Of a DNA stretch of 10,655 bases, positions 1 to 6,382 are shown in pieces. The stretch is taken from NCBI GenBank assembly GCA_900548545.1, contig URKX01000049.1, positions 1-10,655 of the forward strand, written 5' to 3'. The position numbers and the translations under genes were made by a program. Position 1 is the first letter of the stretch. Every line of letters begins with the position of its first letter. This DNA comes from an uncultured Oscillospiraceae bacterium (lineage in GTDB: Bacteria; Bacillota; Clostridia; Oscillospirales; Acutalibacteraceae). The notes under the pieces were generated by a model. It was not told the origin of the DNA, did no database searches, and was given only the letters and a program-made list of their open reading frames with translations.

Positions 1-674
1 TGGCCGACTCCCTGTCCGCGGTGAAGTACGCCAAGGTCAAGTGCATCCGGGACCCCGAAACCGGCCTGGTCACCGATTTTGAAATCGAAGGCGGCTTCCC
101 CAAGTTTGGCAACAACGACGACCGGGTGGACGAGATCGCCTGCGAGCAGGCGGAGAAGTTCTACCATGCCCTGTGCCAGTACAGCCTGTACCGTTCCGCC
201 AAACACACCCTGAGCATTTTGACCATCACCTCCAACGTGATGTACGGCAAGAAGACCGGCAACACCCCCGACGGCCGGAAGCACGGGGAACCTCTGGCCC
301 CCGGCGCCAACCCCATGTCCGGGCGGGACACCTCCGGCGCCCTGGCCTCTTTGAACTCGGTGGCCAAGCTCTCCTACGACTACTGCCGCGACGGCATCTC
401 CAACACCTTCTCCATCACTCCCCAGGCTCTGGGCAAGACGGAAACCCAGCGGATCGACAACCTGGTGAGCATCCTCACCGGCTACTTTGCCCAGAATGCC
501 CACCACCTGAACGTGAACGTCCTCAACCGGGAAACCCTCATCGACGCCTACGAGCATCCTGAGAAGTACCCCAGCCTGACCATCCGTGTGTCCGGGTACG
601 CGGTGAACTTCTACAAGCTCTCCCGGGAGCAGCAGCGGGAAGTCATCTCCCGGACCTTCCATGTGTCCCTGTAA
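1..674 (+). CDS. pflB: Formate C-acetyltransferase (pyruvate formate-lyase), C-terminal part
   Basis: This is the C-terminal part of pyruvate formate-lyase, the cytoplasmic glycyl-radical enzyme that converts pyruvate and CoA to acetyl-CoA and formate in anaerobic fermentation. The reading frame is open from position 3 (ADSLSAVKYAKVK), so the true start and the active-site cysteine pair lie left of the window. About 223 residues are visible. The glycyl-radical motif RVSGYAVNF is intact, with the radical glycine codon at 594-596. The final residues (REQQREVISRTFHVSL) match the usual PFL C-terminus, so the protein ends normally. The activase gene pflA follows 13 bases after the stop, the standard pairing. 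The glycerol dehydratase-like or choline lyase glycyl-radical enzymes are alternatives, but the DSLSAVKYAKVK block and the HPEKYPSLTIRVSGYAV block are typical of true PFL. Confidence 0.95.
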   Translation, partial: ADSLSAVKYAKVKCIRDPETGLVTDFEIEGGFPKFGNNDDRVDEIACEQAEKFYHALCQYSLYRSAKHTLSILTITSNVMYGKKTGNTPDGRKHGEPLAPGANPMSGRDTSGALASLNSVAKLSYDYCRDGISNTFSITPQALGKTETQRIDNLVSILTGYFAQNAHHLNVNVLNRETLIDAYEHPEKYPSLTIRVSGYAVNFYKLSREQQREVISRTFHVSL

Positions 675-687
675 CCGAGGCGGCGCC

Positions 688-1386
688 ATGACGGGTAGAG
701 TGCATTCCATCCAGTCCCTGGGGGCGGTGGACGGCCCGGGGGTGCGGTACGTGGTGTTTTTGCAGGGCTGCCCCCTGCGGTGCGCCTACTGCCACAACCC
801 GGACACCTGGGACTTTGCCGGCGGGACAGAAAAAGAAGCCGCCGGCCTGGTGAAAGAGATCTGCCGCTTTAAGCCCTACTTCGGCACAAAGGGCGGGGTC
901 ACGGTTTCCGGCGGGGAGCCTTTGCAGCAGCCTGCCTTTGTGGAGGAGCTGTTCCGGCTGCTCCACAAAGAGGGCGTCCACACCGCCCTGGACACCTCCG
1001 GGGTGGGAAACCTGGAAGCAGCCCGCCGGGTGCTGGAGCACACGGACTTGATCCTGGGGGATTTGAAATTCGCCACCCCGGAGGAGTACAAAACCCACTG
1101 CAAGGCGGACATGGAGAAGGTCCTCTCCTTCTACCGGCTGGCAGCGGAGAGGAACGTGCCCCTGTGGGTGCGCCACGTGGTGGTGCCCGGGCTCAACGAC
1201 AACCTGGAGGACCTGCGGGCCATCAAAACCCTGGCGGAATCCTTCCCCAACCTGGAGAAGATCGAGTGGCTGCCCTTCCACAACCTGTGCCTGGAAAAGT
1301 ACCAGCAAATGGGCATCCCCTTCCCCTTGGAGGGCACGGACAACCTGGACGACCGGCGGCTGGAAGAGCTGGTCAGCCAGCTGTGA
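688..1386 (+). CDS. pflA: Pyruvate formate-lyase activating enzyme (radical SAM)
   Basis: This is the radical SAM activase that abstracts a hydrogen from the PFL glycine, using S-adenosylmethionine and a [4Fe-4S] cluster. The predicted protein has 232 residues, close to the family length of about 240-250. The cluster motif CPLRCAYC supplies Cys28, Cys32 and Cys35 and is followed by HNPDTW as in PFL activases. The glycine-rich VTVSGGEPLQQ block, the LDTSG motif and the WVRHVVVPGLND segment are also as expected. The ATG at 688 is chosen because GAGG at 677-680 lies 7 bases upstream. An in-frame ATG at 661 would overlap the end of pflB and give a non-conserved 9-residue leader. The gene is 13 bases downstream of pflB and is followed by a terminator, so the two form the end of one operon. 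Confidence 0.95.
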   Translation: MTGRVHSIQSLGAVDGPGVRYVVFLQGCPLRCAYCHNPDTWDFAGGTEKEAAGLVKEICRFKPYFGTKGGVTVSGGEPLQQPAFVEELFRLLHKEGVHTALDTSGVGNLEAARRVLEHTDLILGDLKFATPEEYKTHCKADMEKVLSFYRLAAERNVPLWVRHVVVPGLNDNLEDLRAIKTLAESFPNLEKIEWLPFHNLCLEKYQQMGIPFPLEGTDNLDDRRLEELVSQL

Positions 1387-1415
1387 CCGGAAAAACCTCC
1401 CCATCCATTCACGAG

Positions 1416-1444
1416 AAAAGGCCCGGAGATCCCGGGCCTTTTTT
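1416..1444 (+). terminator. Rho-independent terminator after pflA
   Basis: A GC-rich stem GGCCCGG (1420-1426) pairs with CCGGGCC (1432-1438) around a 5-base loop. It is flanked by AAAA (1416-1419) and a run of six T at 1439-1444. It starts about 30 bases after the pflA stop and ends the pfl transcription unit. The A-run also allows some function on the other strand, but no leftward gene is near. Confidence 0.9.
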
Positions 1445-1459
1445 GCGCCTGTTTGCCCC

Positions 1460-1488
1460 TTTTCTCCCACCGGGTTTTGGGGTATAAT
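1460..1488 (+). promoter_or_regulatory. Candidate promoter for the asparagine/metal-uptake/proC unit
   Basis: A perfect TATAAT lies at 1483-1488, just after the pflA terminator and about 57 bases before the asparaginase start. The hexamer 17 bases upstream (TTTTCT at 1460-1465) is a poor -35, and there is no TGn extension. The downstream leader is about 50 bases and holds a small GCGC/GCGC hairpin (1520-1530) just before the ribosome site. No cobalamin or other metabolite riboswitch was recognised here. Confidence 0.6.
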
Positions 1489-1545
1489 AGGGCCTGAACG
1501 AAAAAACTGTCTTTTTCCTGCGCGCTGCGCTTTTAGGAGCTTTTT

Positions 1546-2523
1546 ATGAAACACATTTTGCTCATCGCCACCGGAGGCACCATTGCCTCCCGCCACACCC
1601 CGGAGGGCCTGGCACCCCAGATCACCCCCCAGGAACTGCTCTCCTATGTGCCCGACACCGCTTCCCTGTGCCAGATCGACACGGTGCAGCCCCTCAACCT
1701 GGACTCCACCAACGTGGCGCCTGAGCATTGGCTGCTGCTGGCAAAGCTCATCGAGGAACAGTATGACCGCTACGACGGCTTTGTCATCTGCCACGGCACC
1801 GACACCCTGGCCTATACGGCAGCCGCCCTGTCCTACCTGATCCAACACACCCGAAAGCCCATTGTGCTCACCGGCGCCCAGCGCTCCATCGACGAGGACA
1901 CTACCGACGCCAAAGTCAACCTGATGGACGCTTTGCGCTATGCCTGCGCCGGGGAAAGCGGGGTGTGCATTGTGTTCGGCAGCCACGTCATTGCCGGCAC
2001 CCGGGCCAGGAAGTCCCGGACAAAAAGCTACAACGCCTTCACCAGCCTGAACTTCCCCGACCTGGCCTCCATCCACGAGAGCCGGGTGGTGCGGTACATC
2101 CCCTGGGAGGACCAGGGAGCCCCGGTGTTCTACCACAGGCTCAACACCCGGGTGTTCCTCTTAAAGCTCACCCCGGGCATGGACCCCGCCGCCTTTGCGG
2201 CCGCCGGGAAGCTGTGCGACGGGCTGATCATCGAAAGCTACGGCGTGGGCGGCATCCCCGAAGTGTACCTGGAAGAGCTGGACAAGCTGATCTCCCAGGG
2301 CAAAACTGTGATCATGGCCACCCAGGTGCCCCAGGAGGGCAGCGACCTTTCGGTGTACCAGGTGGGCAAGCACGTGAAAGACCGCTACCACCTGCTGGAA
2401 TCTTATGACATGACATTGGAGGCCACCGTGGTGAAGCTGATGTGGGCCATGGGCCAGTCGGACGACCCGGAGAGCATCCGCAAGCTGTTCTGCACCACCG
2501 TCAATTACGACCTGCTGTTTTAA
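1546..2523 (+). CDS. ansA: L-asparaginase, type I-like (cytoplasmic)
   Basis: This enzyme hydrolyses L-asparagine to aspartate and ammonia. It has 325 residues, within the 320-340 range of bacterial type I/II asparaginases, and no signal peptide, so a cytoplasmic type I (AnsA-like) enzyme is likely. Both catalytic motifs are present. ATGGTIAS at residues 8-15 carries nucleophile Thr12, and CHGTDT at 82-87 carries the Thr85-Asp86 pair, with a candidate partner lysine at Lys156 in GTRARKSRTK. LTGAQRSIDEDTTDAKVNL follows the second motif as in AnsA homologues. The ATG is supported by AGGAG at 1535-1539, 6 bases upstream. It is the first gene after a promoter-like TATAAT, and the ABC-importer lipoprotein starts only 26 bases after its stop, which suggests co-transcription. 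Some family members act as glutaminases, and substrate preference cannot be told from sequence. Confidence 0.93.
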   Translation: MKHILLIATGGTIASRHTPEGLAPQITPQELLSYVPDTASLCQIDTVQPLNLDSTNVAPEHWLLLAKLIEEQYDRYDGFVICHGTDTLAYTAAALSYLIQHTRKPIVLTGAQRSIDEDTTDAKVNLMDALRYACAGESGVCIVFGSHVIAGTRARKSRTKSYNAFTSLNFPDLASIHESRVVRYIPWEDQGAPVFYHRLNTRVFLLKLTPGMDPAAFAAAGKLCDGLIIESYGVGGIPEVYLEELDKLISQGKTVIMATQVPQEGSDLSVYQVGKHVKDRYHLLESYDMTLEATVVKLMWAMGQSDDPESIRKLFCTTVNYDLLF

Positions 2524-2549
2524 ACCCTCCCCAAGAAAGGAACCCCGCT

Positions 2550-3572
2550 ATGAAACGGATCGTACCACTTCTGCTAACCTTAGCCCTGCTGCTCACCGGC
2601 TGCACCGCCCCCGCCGGGGAGGGCGGCTCTTCCGTCCCGTCCCAGGGGGAAAGCTCCCTGGCCTCCCAAGAGGAAAGCTCTTCCACCGGCGAAGAAAGCG
2701 CCTCTGACACAGACACCGCCATCGGCATCACCGATTCCAACGGCACCCAGATCACCCTTCACACCGCCACCCCCCGGGTGGTGGCTGCTTACGGCTCCTT
2801 TGCTGAGGCGTGGCTGCTGGCCGGCGGGGAGCTTTGCGGCGTCACCCAGGACGCTTTGGAAGAGCGGGACCTGGGCCTTTCCCAGGACGTTGCCGTGGTG
2901 GGCACCGTCAAAGAGCCCAACGCGGAAGAGATCATCGCGCTGGACCCGGACCTGGTGATCCTGGCCAGCGACATCGCCGCCCAGGCGGACATCCGGGACG
3001 TGCTGGAAAACGCCGGCCTTGCCTGCGCCACCTTCCAAGTGGACACCTTTGAGGACTACGCTTTTATGATGGAACAATTCTGCGCCATCACCGGCCGTGA
3101 CGACCTGTATGAGGAAAACGTCACCCAGGTGGGGGAGCAGATCGAGCAGGCCCGGGCCACCGCCGCCCAAGGGGACAGCCAGCCCCAGGTGCTGCTGATC
3201 CGGGCGTTCTCCTCGGGGATCAAGGCCAAGACCGACGACGAGCTGGCCGGGGCCATTTTAAAAGACCTGGGGGCCCACAACATCGCTGACGACCACCCCT
3301 CCATGCTGGAGGACCTGAGCATGGAAGAGGTCATTGCCGCCGACCCGGAGTATATCTTTGTCACCACCATGGGGGACGAGCAAAAGGCCCTGGACTATCT
3401 GAACGGCCTCATCGAGGGAAACCCCGCCTGGTCGGAGCTGGCCGCTGTGAAAGAGGGCCGCTACATTGTGCTGCCCAAGGACCTGTTCCACTACAAGCCC
3501 AACAACCGCTGGGGGGAGAGCTACCAGTACCTGGGGGAGATCCTCTACCCCACCCTGTTCCATGAGGGGTAA
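2550..3572 (+). CDS. Metal-chelate ABC importer substrate-binding lipoprotein
   Basis: This is the extracellular ligand-binding subunit of an iron-siderophore, haem or cobalamin type ABC importer (BtuF/FhuD-like, Peripla_BP_2 family). The protein has 340 residues. A short basic start (MKR) and hydrophobic core lead to the lipobox LLTGC, with lipidated Cys18. Residues 19-57 form a Ser/Glu/Gly-rich linker with the loose repeat SQGESS / SQEESS. The binding fold then begins with TPRVVAAYGSFAEAWLLAGG and includes DPDLVILAS and a C-terminal PNNRWGESYQYLGEILY block. The start is the ATG at 2550, preceded by AAAGGA. An upstream in-frame ATG would run into the asparaginase gene and lacks the signal peptide. 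The permease start overlaps the end of this gene. The exact ligand cannot be decided from sequence. Confidence 0.92.
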   Translation: MKRIVPLLLTLALLLTGCTAPAGEGGSSVPSQGESSLASQEESSSTGEESASDTDTAIGITDSNGTQITLHTATPRVVAAYGSFAEAWLLAGGELCGVTQDALEERDLGLSQDVAVVGTVKEPNAEEIIALDPDLVILASDIAAQADIRDVLENAGLACATFQVDTFEDYAFMMEQFCAITGRDDLYEENVTQVGEQIEQARATAAQGDSQPQVLLIRAFSSGIKAKTDDELAGAILKDLGAHNIADDHPSMLEDLSMEEVIAADPEYIFVTTMGDEQKALDYLNGLIEGNPAWSELAAVKEGRYIVLPKDLFHYKPNNRWGESYQYLGEILYPTLFHEG

Positions 3573-4584
3573 GGCGGGGCTGGGGCTGGTGTTCCTGGGG
3601 GCGTTGGTGGTCCTCAGCGCCGCTTTGGGCACTGCCGTGGGCTCCACCTTCATCCACCTGCCCACCGCCCTGGGCGAGGTGTTTTCCGGGGACACCTCCT
3701 CCCCCGACGCCCGGATCCTCCTTCACGTGCGGCTGCCCCGGGTGGCCGCTTCCCTGCTGTGCGGGGCGGCGTTGTCCGTCAGCGGGATGCTGATCCAGGC
3801 AGTGCTGTCCAACGCCCTGGCCTCCCCCAACGTCATCGGCGTCAACGCCGGGGCGGGATTCTGTACCTTTTTGGCCATGGCGCTGGTGCCCGGGTCTTCC
3901 GGGGCCGCCCCCATCGGGGCCTTTTTTGGTGCGCTGCTTGCCACCCTCATTGTCTACGCCGTGGCTGCCGGCGCCGGCGCCGGGAAGCTGACCATCATCC
4001 TGGCCGGTGTGGCGGTGAGCAGTATCTTCACCGCAGGCATCAACACCATCAAGACCTTTTTCCCGGACACCCTCTACAACGGCAGCACCTTTTTGATCGG
4101 CGGGTTCTCTGGGGTGAGCTTTGCCGATATCTCCCCGGCGTGGATGATGATCCTCCCGGCACTGATGCTGGCCATGCTGCTCTCCCGCCCCACCGACGTG
4201 CTGTGCCTGGGGGAGGAAACCGCCCACAGCCTGGGGCTGCCGGTAAACGCCACCCGCTTTGGGCTGATCCTCATTGCCTGTGTGCTGGCCGGGGCGGCGG
4301 TGAGCTTTTCCGGGCTGGTGAGCTTTGTGGGGCTGTTGTGCCCCCACATTGTGCGGCGGCTGTTCGGCCAGGGGCGGCACCGGGTGCTGCTGCCGGCGGC
4401 GGCGCTGCTGGGAGCCAGCTTTGTCACCCTGTGCGACCTGCTCAGCCGGGTGCTGTTTGCCCCCTACGAGATCCCGGTGGGGATTTTACTCAGCTTTCTG
4501 GGGGGCCCCTTCTTCCTGTTCTTGATCCTGAAGCAGCGTCGGCACCACAGCCGCCCCAGCAGGAAGGGGGCTTCCCATGATTGA
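3562..4584 (+). CDS. FecCD-family ABC importer permease
   Basis: This is the membrane subunit of the metal-chelate importer (BtuC/FecCD family), expected to form a homodimeric channel with about ten membrane helices per chain. It has 340 residues, the normal family length. Recognisable motifs are LPRVAASLLCGAALSVSGM (about 58-76), NALASPNVIGVNAGAG (about 84-99), and the cytoplasmic coupling loop VGLLCPHIVRRLFG, with Pro261 to Arg265 matching the P-H-x-x-R signature. The ATG at 3562 sits inside the last codons of the lipoprotein gene, an 11-base overlap, so translation is probably coupled; no strong ribosome site is visible. Its own end overlaps the ATPase start by 8 bases. The C-terminus is basic (KQRRHHSRPSRK). 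No break or frameshift is seen. Confidence 0.94.
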   Translation: MRGKAGLGLVFLGALVVLSAALGTAVGSTFIHLPTALGEVFSGDTSSPDARILLHVRLPRVAASLLCGAALSVSGMLIQAVLSNALASPNVIGVNAGAGFCTFLAMALVPGSSGAAPIGAFFGALLATLIVYAVAAGAGAGKLTIILAGVAVSSIFTAGINTIKTFFPDTLYNGSTFLIGGFSGVSFADISPAWMMILPALMLAMLLSRPTDVLCLGEETAHSLGLPVNATRFGLILIACVLAGAAVSFSGLVSFVGLLCPHIVRRLFGQGRHRVLLPAAALLGASFVTLCDLLSRVLFAPYEIPVGILLSFLGGPFFLFLILKQRRHHSRPSRKGASHD

Positions 4585-5371
4585 ACTGGACCGCGTCACT
4601 GCCGGGTATCCGGGCCGCCCGGTGCTGCAAGACATCCGCCTGGGATTTGAAACCGGGGAGATCACCTCGCTCATCGGCCCCAACGGCTGCGGCAAGACCA
4701 CCCTGCTGCGAGCCGCCTGCGGGCTGCTGCCCCTCCAGGGGGGGCAGGTGCTCTACGATGGCAAGCCCCTGGGCAAGTTTGGCCGCAAGGAGTTTGCCCG
4801 CCTGGCGGCCATCCTGCCCCAAACCCGGGACATCCCCTCCATCCGGGCAGGGCAGCTGGTGGCCCACGGCCGCTATCCCCACTTGGGCTTTGGCCGGGAC
4901 CTGACCAAGGCCGACCGGGAAAAGATCGCCTGGGCCATGGAGGCCACCGGCACCGCCGGGCTTGCGGAAAAGGAACTTTCCCAGCTCTCCGGCGGGGAAC
5001 GGCAGCGGGTGTACCTGGCCATGACCCTGGCCCAGGACACCCAGGTGCTGTTTCTGGACGAGCCCACCACCTATTTGGACATCGGCCAGAAATTCGAGGT
5101 GATGGAGCTGGTGCGGCAGATCCACCGCATGGGCAAAACCGTGGTGATGGTGCTCCACGACCTGCCCCTGGCCTTTTCCTACAGCCACCGGGTGGTGGTG
5201 CTGGAGAAAGGGCAGGTGGCCGCCCAAGGCCCGGCAGACCACGTATTTGAAAGCGGCGTCCCCGCCCGGGTGTTTGGGGTGCAGTCCCAAGCCCTGACGG
5301 TAAACGGCCGCAGGGAATATCTGTTCACCCAAGGGGAGGCAAAGGCTGCCCCCCCTGGGAAGAACCCATGA
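4577..5371 (+). CDS. Metal-chelate ABC importer ATP-binding subunit
   Basis: This is the cytoplasmic ATPase that powers the preceding permease and lipoprotein. It has 264 residues, typical for FecE/FhuC/BtuD proteins. The nucleotide-binding motifs are complete and in order: Walker A GPNGCGKTT (34-42), Q-loop Gln82, signature LSGGERQR (137-144), Walker B VLFLDEP (157-163), D-loop Asp168 and switch His194. Two features are typical of the iron/cobalamin importer ATPases: GRYPHLG (98-104) after the Q-loop and TTYLD (164-168) after Walker B. The start is supported by a GGAAGGGG ribosome site about 6 bases upstream, within the end of the permease gene. proC begins 56 bases downstream with no terminator between them. 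The ligand is not determinable here. Confidence 0.94.
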   Translation: MIELDRVTAGYPGRPVLQDIRLGFETGEITSLIGPNGCGKTTLLRAACGLLPLQGGQVLYDGKPLGKFGRKEFARLAAILPQTRDIPSIRAGQLVAHGRYPHLGFGRDLTKADREKIAWAMEATGTAGLAEKELSQLSGGERQRVYLAMTLAQDTQVLFLDEPTTYLDIGQKFEVMELVRQIHRMGKTVVMVLHDLPLAFSYSHRVVVLEKGQVAAQGPADHVFESGVPARVFGVQSQALTVNGRREYLFTQGEAKAAPPGKNP

Positions 5372-5377
5372 AACCAA

Positions 5378-5413
5378 GGGAAAGTTTTCCCCAACGATGA
5401 CCACAGCGTGTGG
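5378..5413 (+). other. Two small hairpins between the ATPase gene and proC
   Basis: The 56-base gap holds GGGAAA-GT-TTTCCC (5378-5391) and CCACA-GCG-TGTGG (5401-5413), both perfect. The second ends right at the proC ribosome site AAAGGAG (5414-5420). Neither is followed by a T-run, so they are not terminators. They could mark an mRNA processing point or tune proC translation. This is only a structural observation. Confidence 0.4.
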
Positions 5414-5427
5414 AAAGGAGAGTCACT

Positions 5428-6213
5428 ATGGGACAGACAACGGTAGGATTTATCGGATTCGGCAACATGGCACAGGCCATGGCCAAGGGCTTTGTGACCA
5501 GGGGGGCGCTGCCCGGGGAGGCCATCTCGGCCTGCGCCAAGCACTGGGACAAACTGCGGCAAGCAACCGGGGCCTTGGGGGCCGTGCCCTGCCAGGACGC
5601 CGCCCAGGTGGTGGAGCGCTCGGATCTTGTGATTTTAGCGGTAAAGCCCTACCTGATCCAGGAGGTGCTGGCCCCCATCGGGGACAAGCTTTCCGGGAAG
5701 GTGCTGCTCTCTGTGGCGGCAGGCTGGTCCTTTGACCGGTTTGAGGAGATCCTCCCTGCCGGGGTCCATCACCTGACCCTGATGCCCAACACACCGGTAG
5801 CCATCGGAGAGGGCGTGCTGCTTTTGGAGGAGGAGCACTCCCTTTCCCCGGAGGAGCTGGCCCAGGTCAAGGAGCTTCTCTCGGCTCTTGGGGAGGTGGC
5901 CACAGTGCCCGCCACCCAGATGGGTATTGCGGGGACCATCGCCGGCTGCGGACCTGCTTATGCCGCCATGTTTTTGGAGGCTTTGGGCGACGCCGGCGTG
6001 CGCCACGGCCTGCCCCGGGAGCTTTCCTACCGCCTGGCCGCCCAGATGCTTGCTGGCACCGGAAAACTCCACCTGGCCACCTCCCAGCATCCCGGCGCCA
6101 TGAAGGACGCCGTCTGCTCCCCCGGCGGCACCACCATCCGGGGTGTGGAGCAGCTGGAACGCCACGCCTTCCGCTCCGCAGTGATGGATGCCATCACTGC
6201 CGCCAACAGCTAA
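5428..6213 (+). CDS. proC: Pyrroline-5-carboxylate reductase
   Basis: This enzyme reduces 1-pyrroline-5-carboxylate to L-proline with NAD(P)H, the last step of proline synthesis, in the cytoplasm. It has 261 residues, near the usual 260-280. The N-terminal Rossmann motif is VGFIGFGNMAQAMAKG (6-21). The family signature region includes NTPVAIGEGV in the middle, GCGPAYAAMFLEALGDAGV in the C-terminal half, and DAVCSPGGTTIRGVEQLE, with Pro232 in SPGGTT. The ATG at 5428 is chosen for AAAGGAG 7 bases upstream. A GTG at 5410 in the same frame would place that ribosome site inside the coding sequence. It is the last gene of the run that starts with asparaginase and is followed by a strong terminator. 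The proline genes proA and proB are not in the window. Confidence 0.95.
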   Translation: MGQTTVGFIGFGNMAQAMAKGFVTRGALPGEAISACAKHWDKLRQATGALGAVPCQDAAQVVERSDLVILAVKPYLIQEVLAPIGDKLSGKVLLSVAAGWSFDRFEEILPAGVHHLTLMPNTPVAIGEGVLLLEEEHSLSPEELAQVKELLSALGEVATVPATQMGIAGTIAGCGPAYAAMFLEALGDAGVRHGLPRELSYRLAAQMLAGTGKLHLATSQHPGAMKDAVCSPGGTTIRGVEQLERHAFRSAVMDAITAANS

Positions 6214-6223
6214 AAGAACCCAT

Positions 6224-6259
6224 AAAAAAGACGGCTGCCACAAGCAGCCGTCTTTTTTT
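6224..6259. terminator. Bidirectional terminator between proC and the MATE gene
   Basis: The perfect 9-bp stem GACGGCTGC (6230-6238) / GCAGCCGTC (6244-6252) has a 5-base loop CACAA. Six A precede it (6224-6229) and seven T follow it (6253-6259), so it works as a rho-independent terminator on both strands. It ends the proC unit rightward, and it can also end the MATE transcript leftward, about 85 bases after that gene's stop codon. Confidence 0.93.
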
Positions 6260-6268
6260 CATAAAGTC

Positions 6269-6382
6269 TTTTCAGGCCAGGACAGAGAATTCCGATCCTG
6301 CACCAGCAGGATGCTGGCCTTTCAGGCCTGCAAGGGATTCTCCTAGAGCCCCGCACCGCGGGGTTCGGTCCTGGCCTGAAAA
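6269..6382. repeat. Nested inverted-repeat element with five helices
   Basis: A perfect 15-bp inverted repeat, TTTTCAGGCCAGGAC at 6269-6283 and its complement at 6368-6382, encloses further helices. A 9-bp stem joins 6285-6293 and 6334-6342 with one T-G wobble. Inside it are a 7-bp hairpin (ATCCTGC 6295-6301 / GCAGGAT 6306-6312, loop ACCA) and a 5-bp hairpin (GGCCT 6316-6320 / AGGCC 6324-6328, loop TTC). A 6-bp hairpin (CCCCGC 6349-6354 / GCGGGG 6358-6363) sits beside the 9-bp stem. About 84 of 114 bases can pair at once, giving two nested three-way junctions. The motif TTTCAGGCC occurs three times: 6270-6278, 6320-6328, and inverted at 6373-6381. The right end covers the last 12 sense codons and the stop of the MATE gene. 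The element could be a structured RNA, the 3' tail of the MATE mRNA, or a small palindromic insertion. The pairing is seen; its function is unknown. Confidence 0.6.

Noticed and set aside
1387..1545. A riboswitch (for example cobalamin) upstream of the importer unit
   Set aside because: The leader after the TATAAT is only about 50 bases, with no recognisable B12-box or aptamer core.
643..2136. A 497-codon open frame on the minus strand across pflA and asparaginase
   Set aside because: It is antisense to two clear genes. Its translation is low-complexity Gly/Val/Gln-rich, as expected from GC-rich codon mirrors, and it has no recognisable domain.
3409..5404. Long minus-strand frames (3409-4380 and 4490-5404) under the ABC importer genes
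   Set aside because: They are antisense shadows of the permease and ATPase; no family features or ribosome sites.
6285..6342. A possible tRNA in the inverted-repeat region
   Set aside because: The closed stem spans only 58 bases, has two rather than three arms, and lacks the T-loop and anticodon-arm features; GGTTCG at 6362-6367 does not sit in a matching T-stem.
6269..6382. A classic insertion sequence remnant
   Set aside because: There is no transposase code, no clear target duplication beside the 15-bp repeats, and the interior is itself self-complementary. A mini-element without its own gene remains possible and is reported as a finding.
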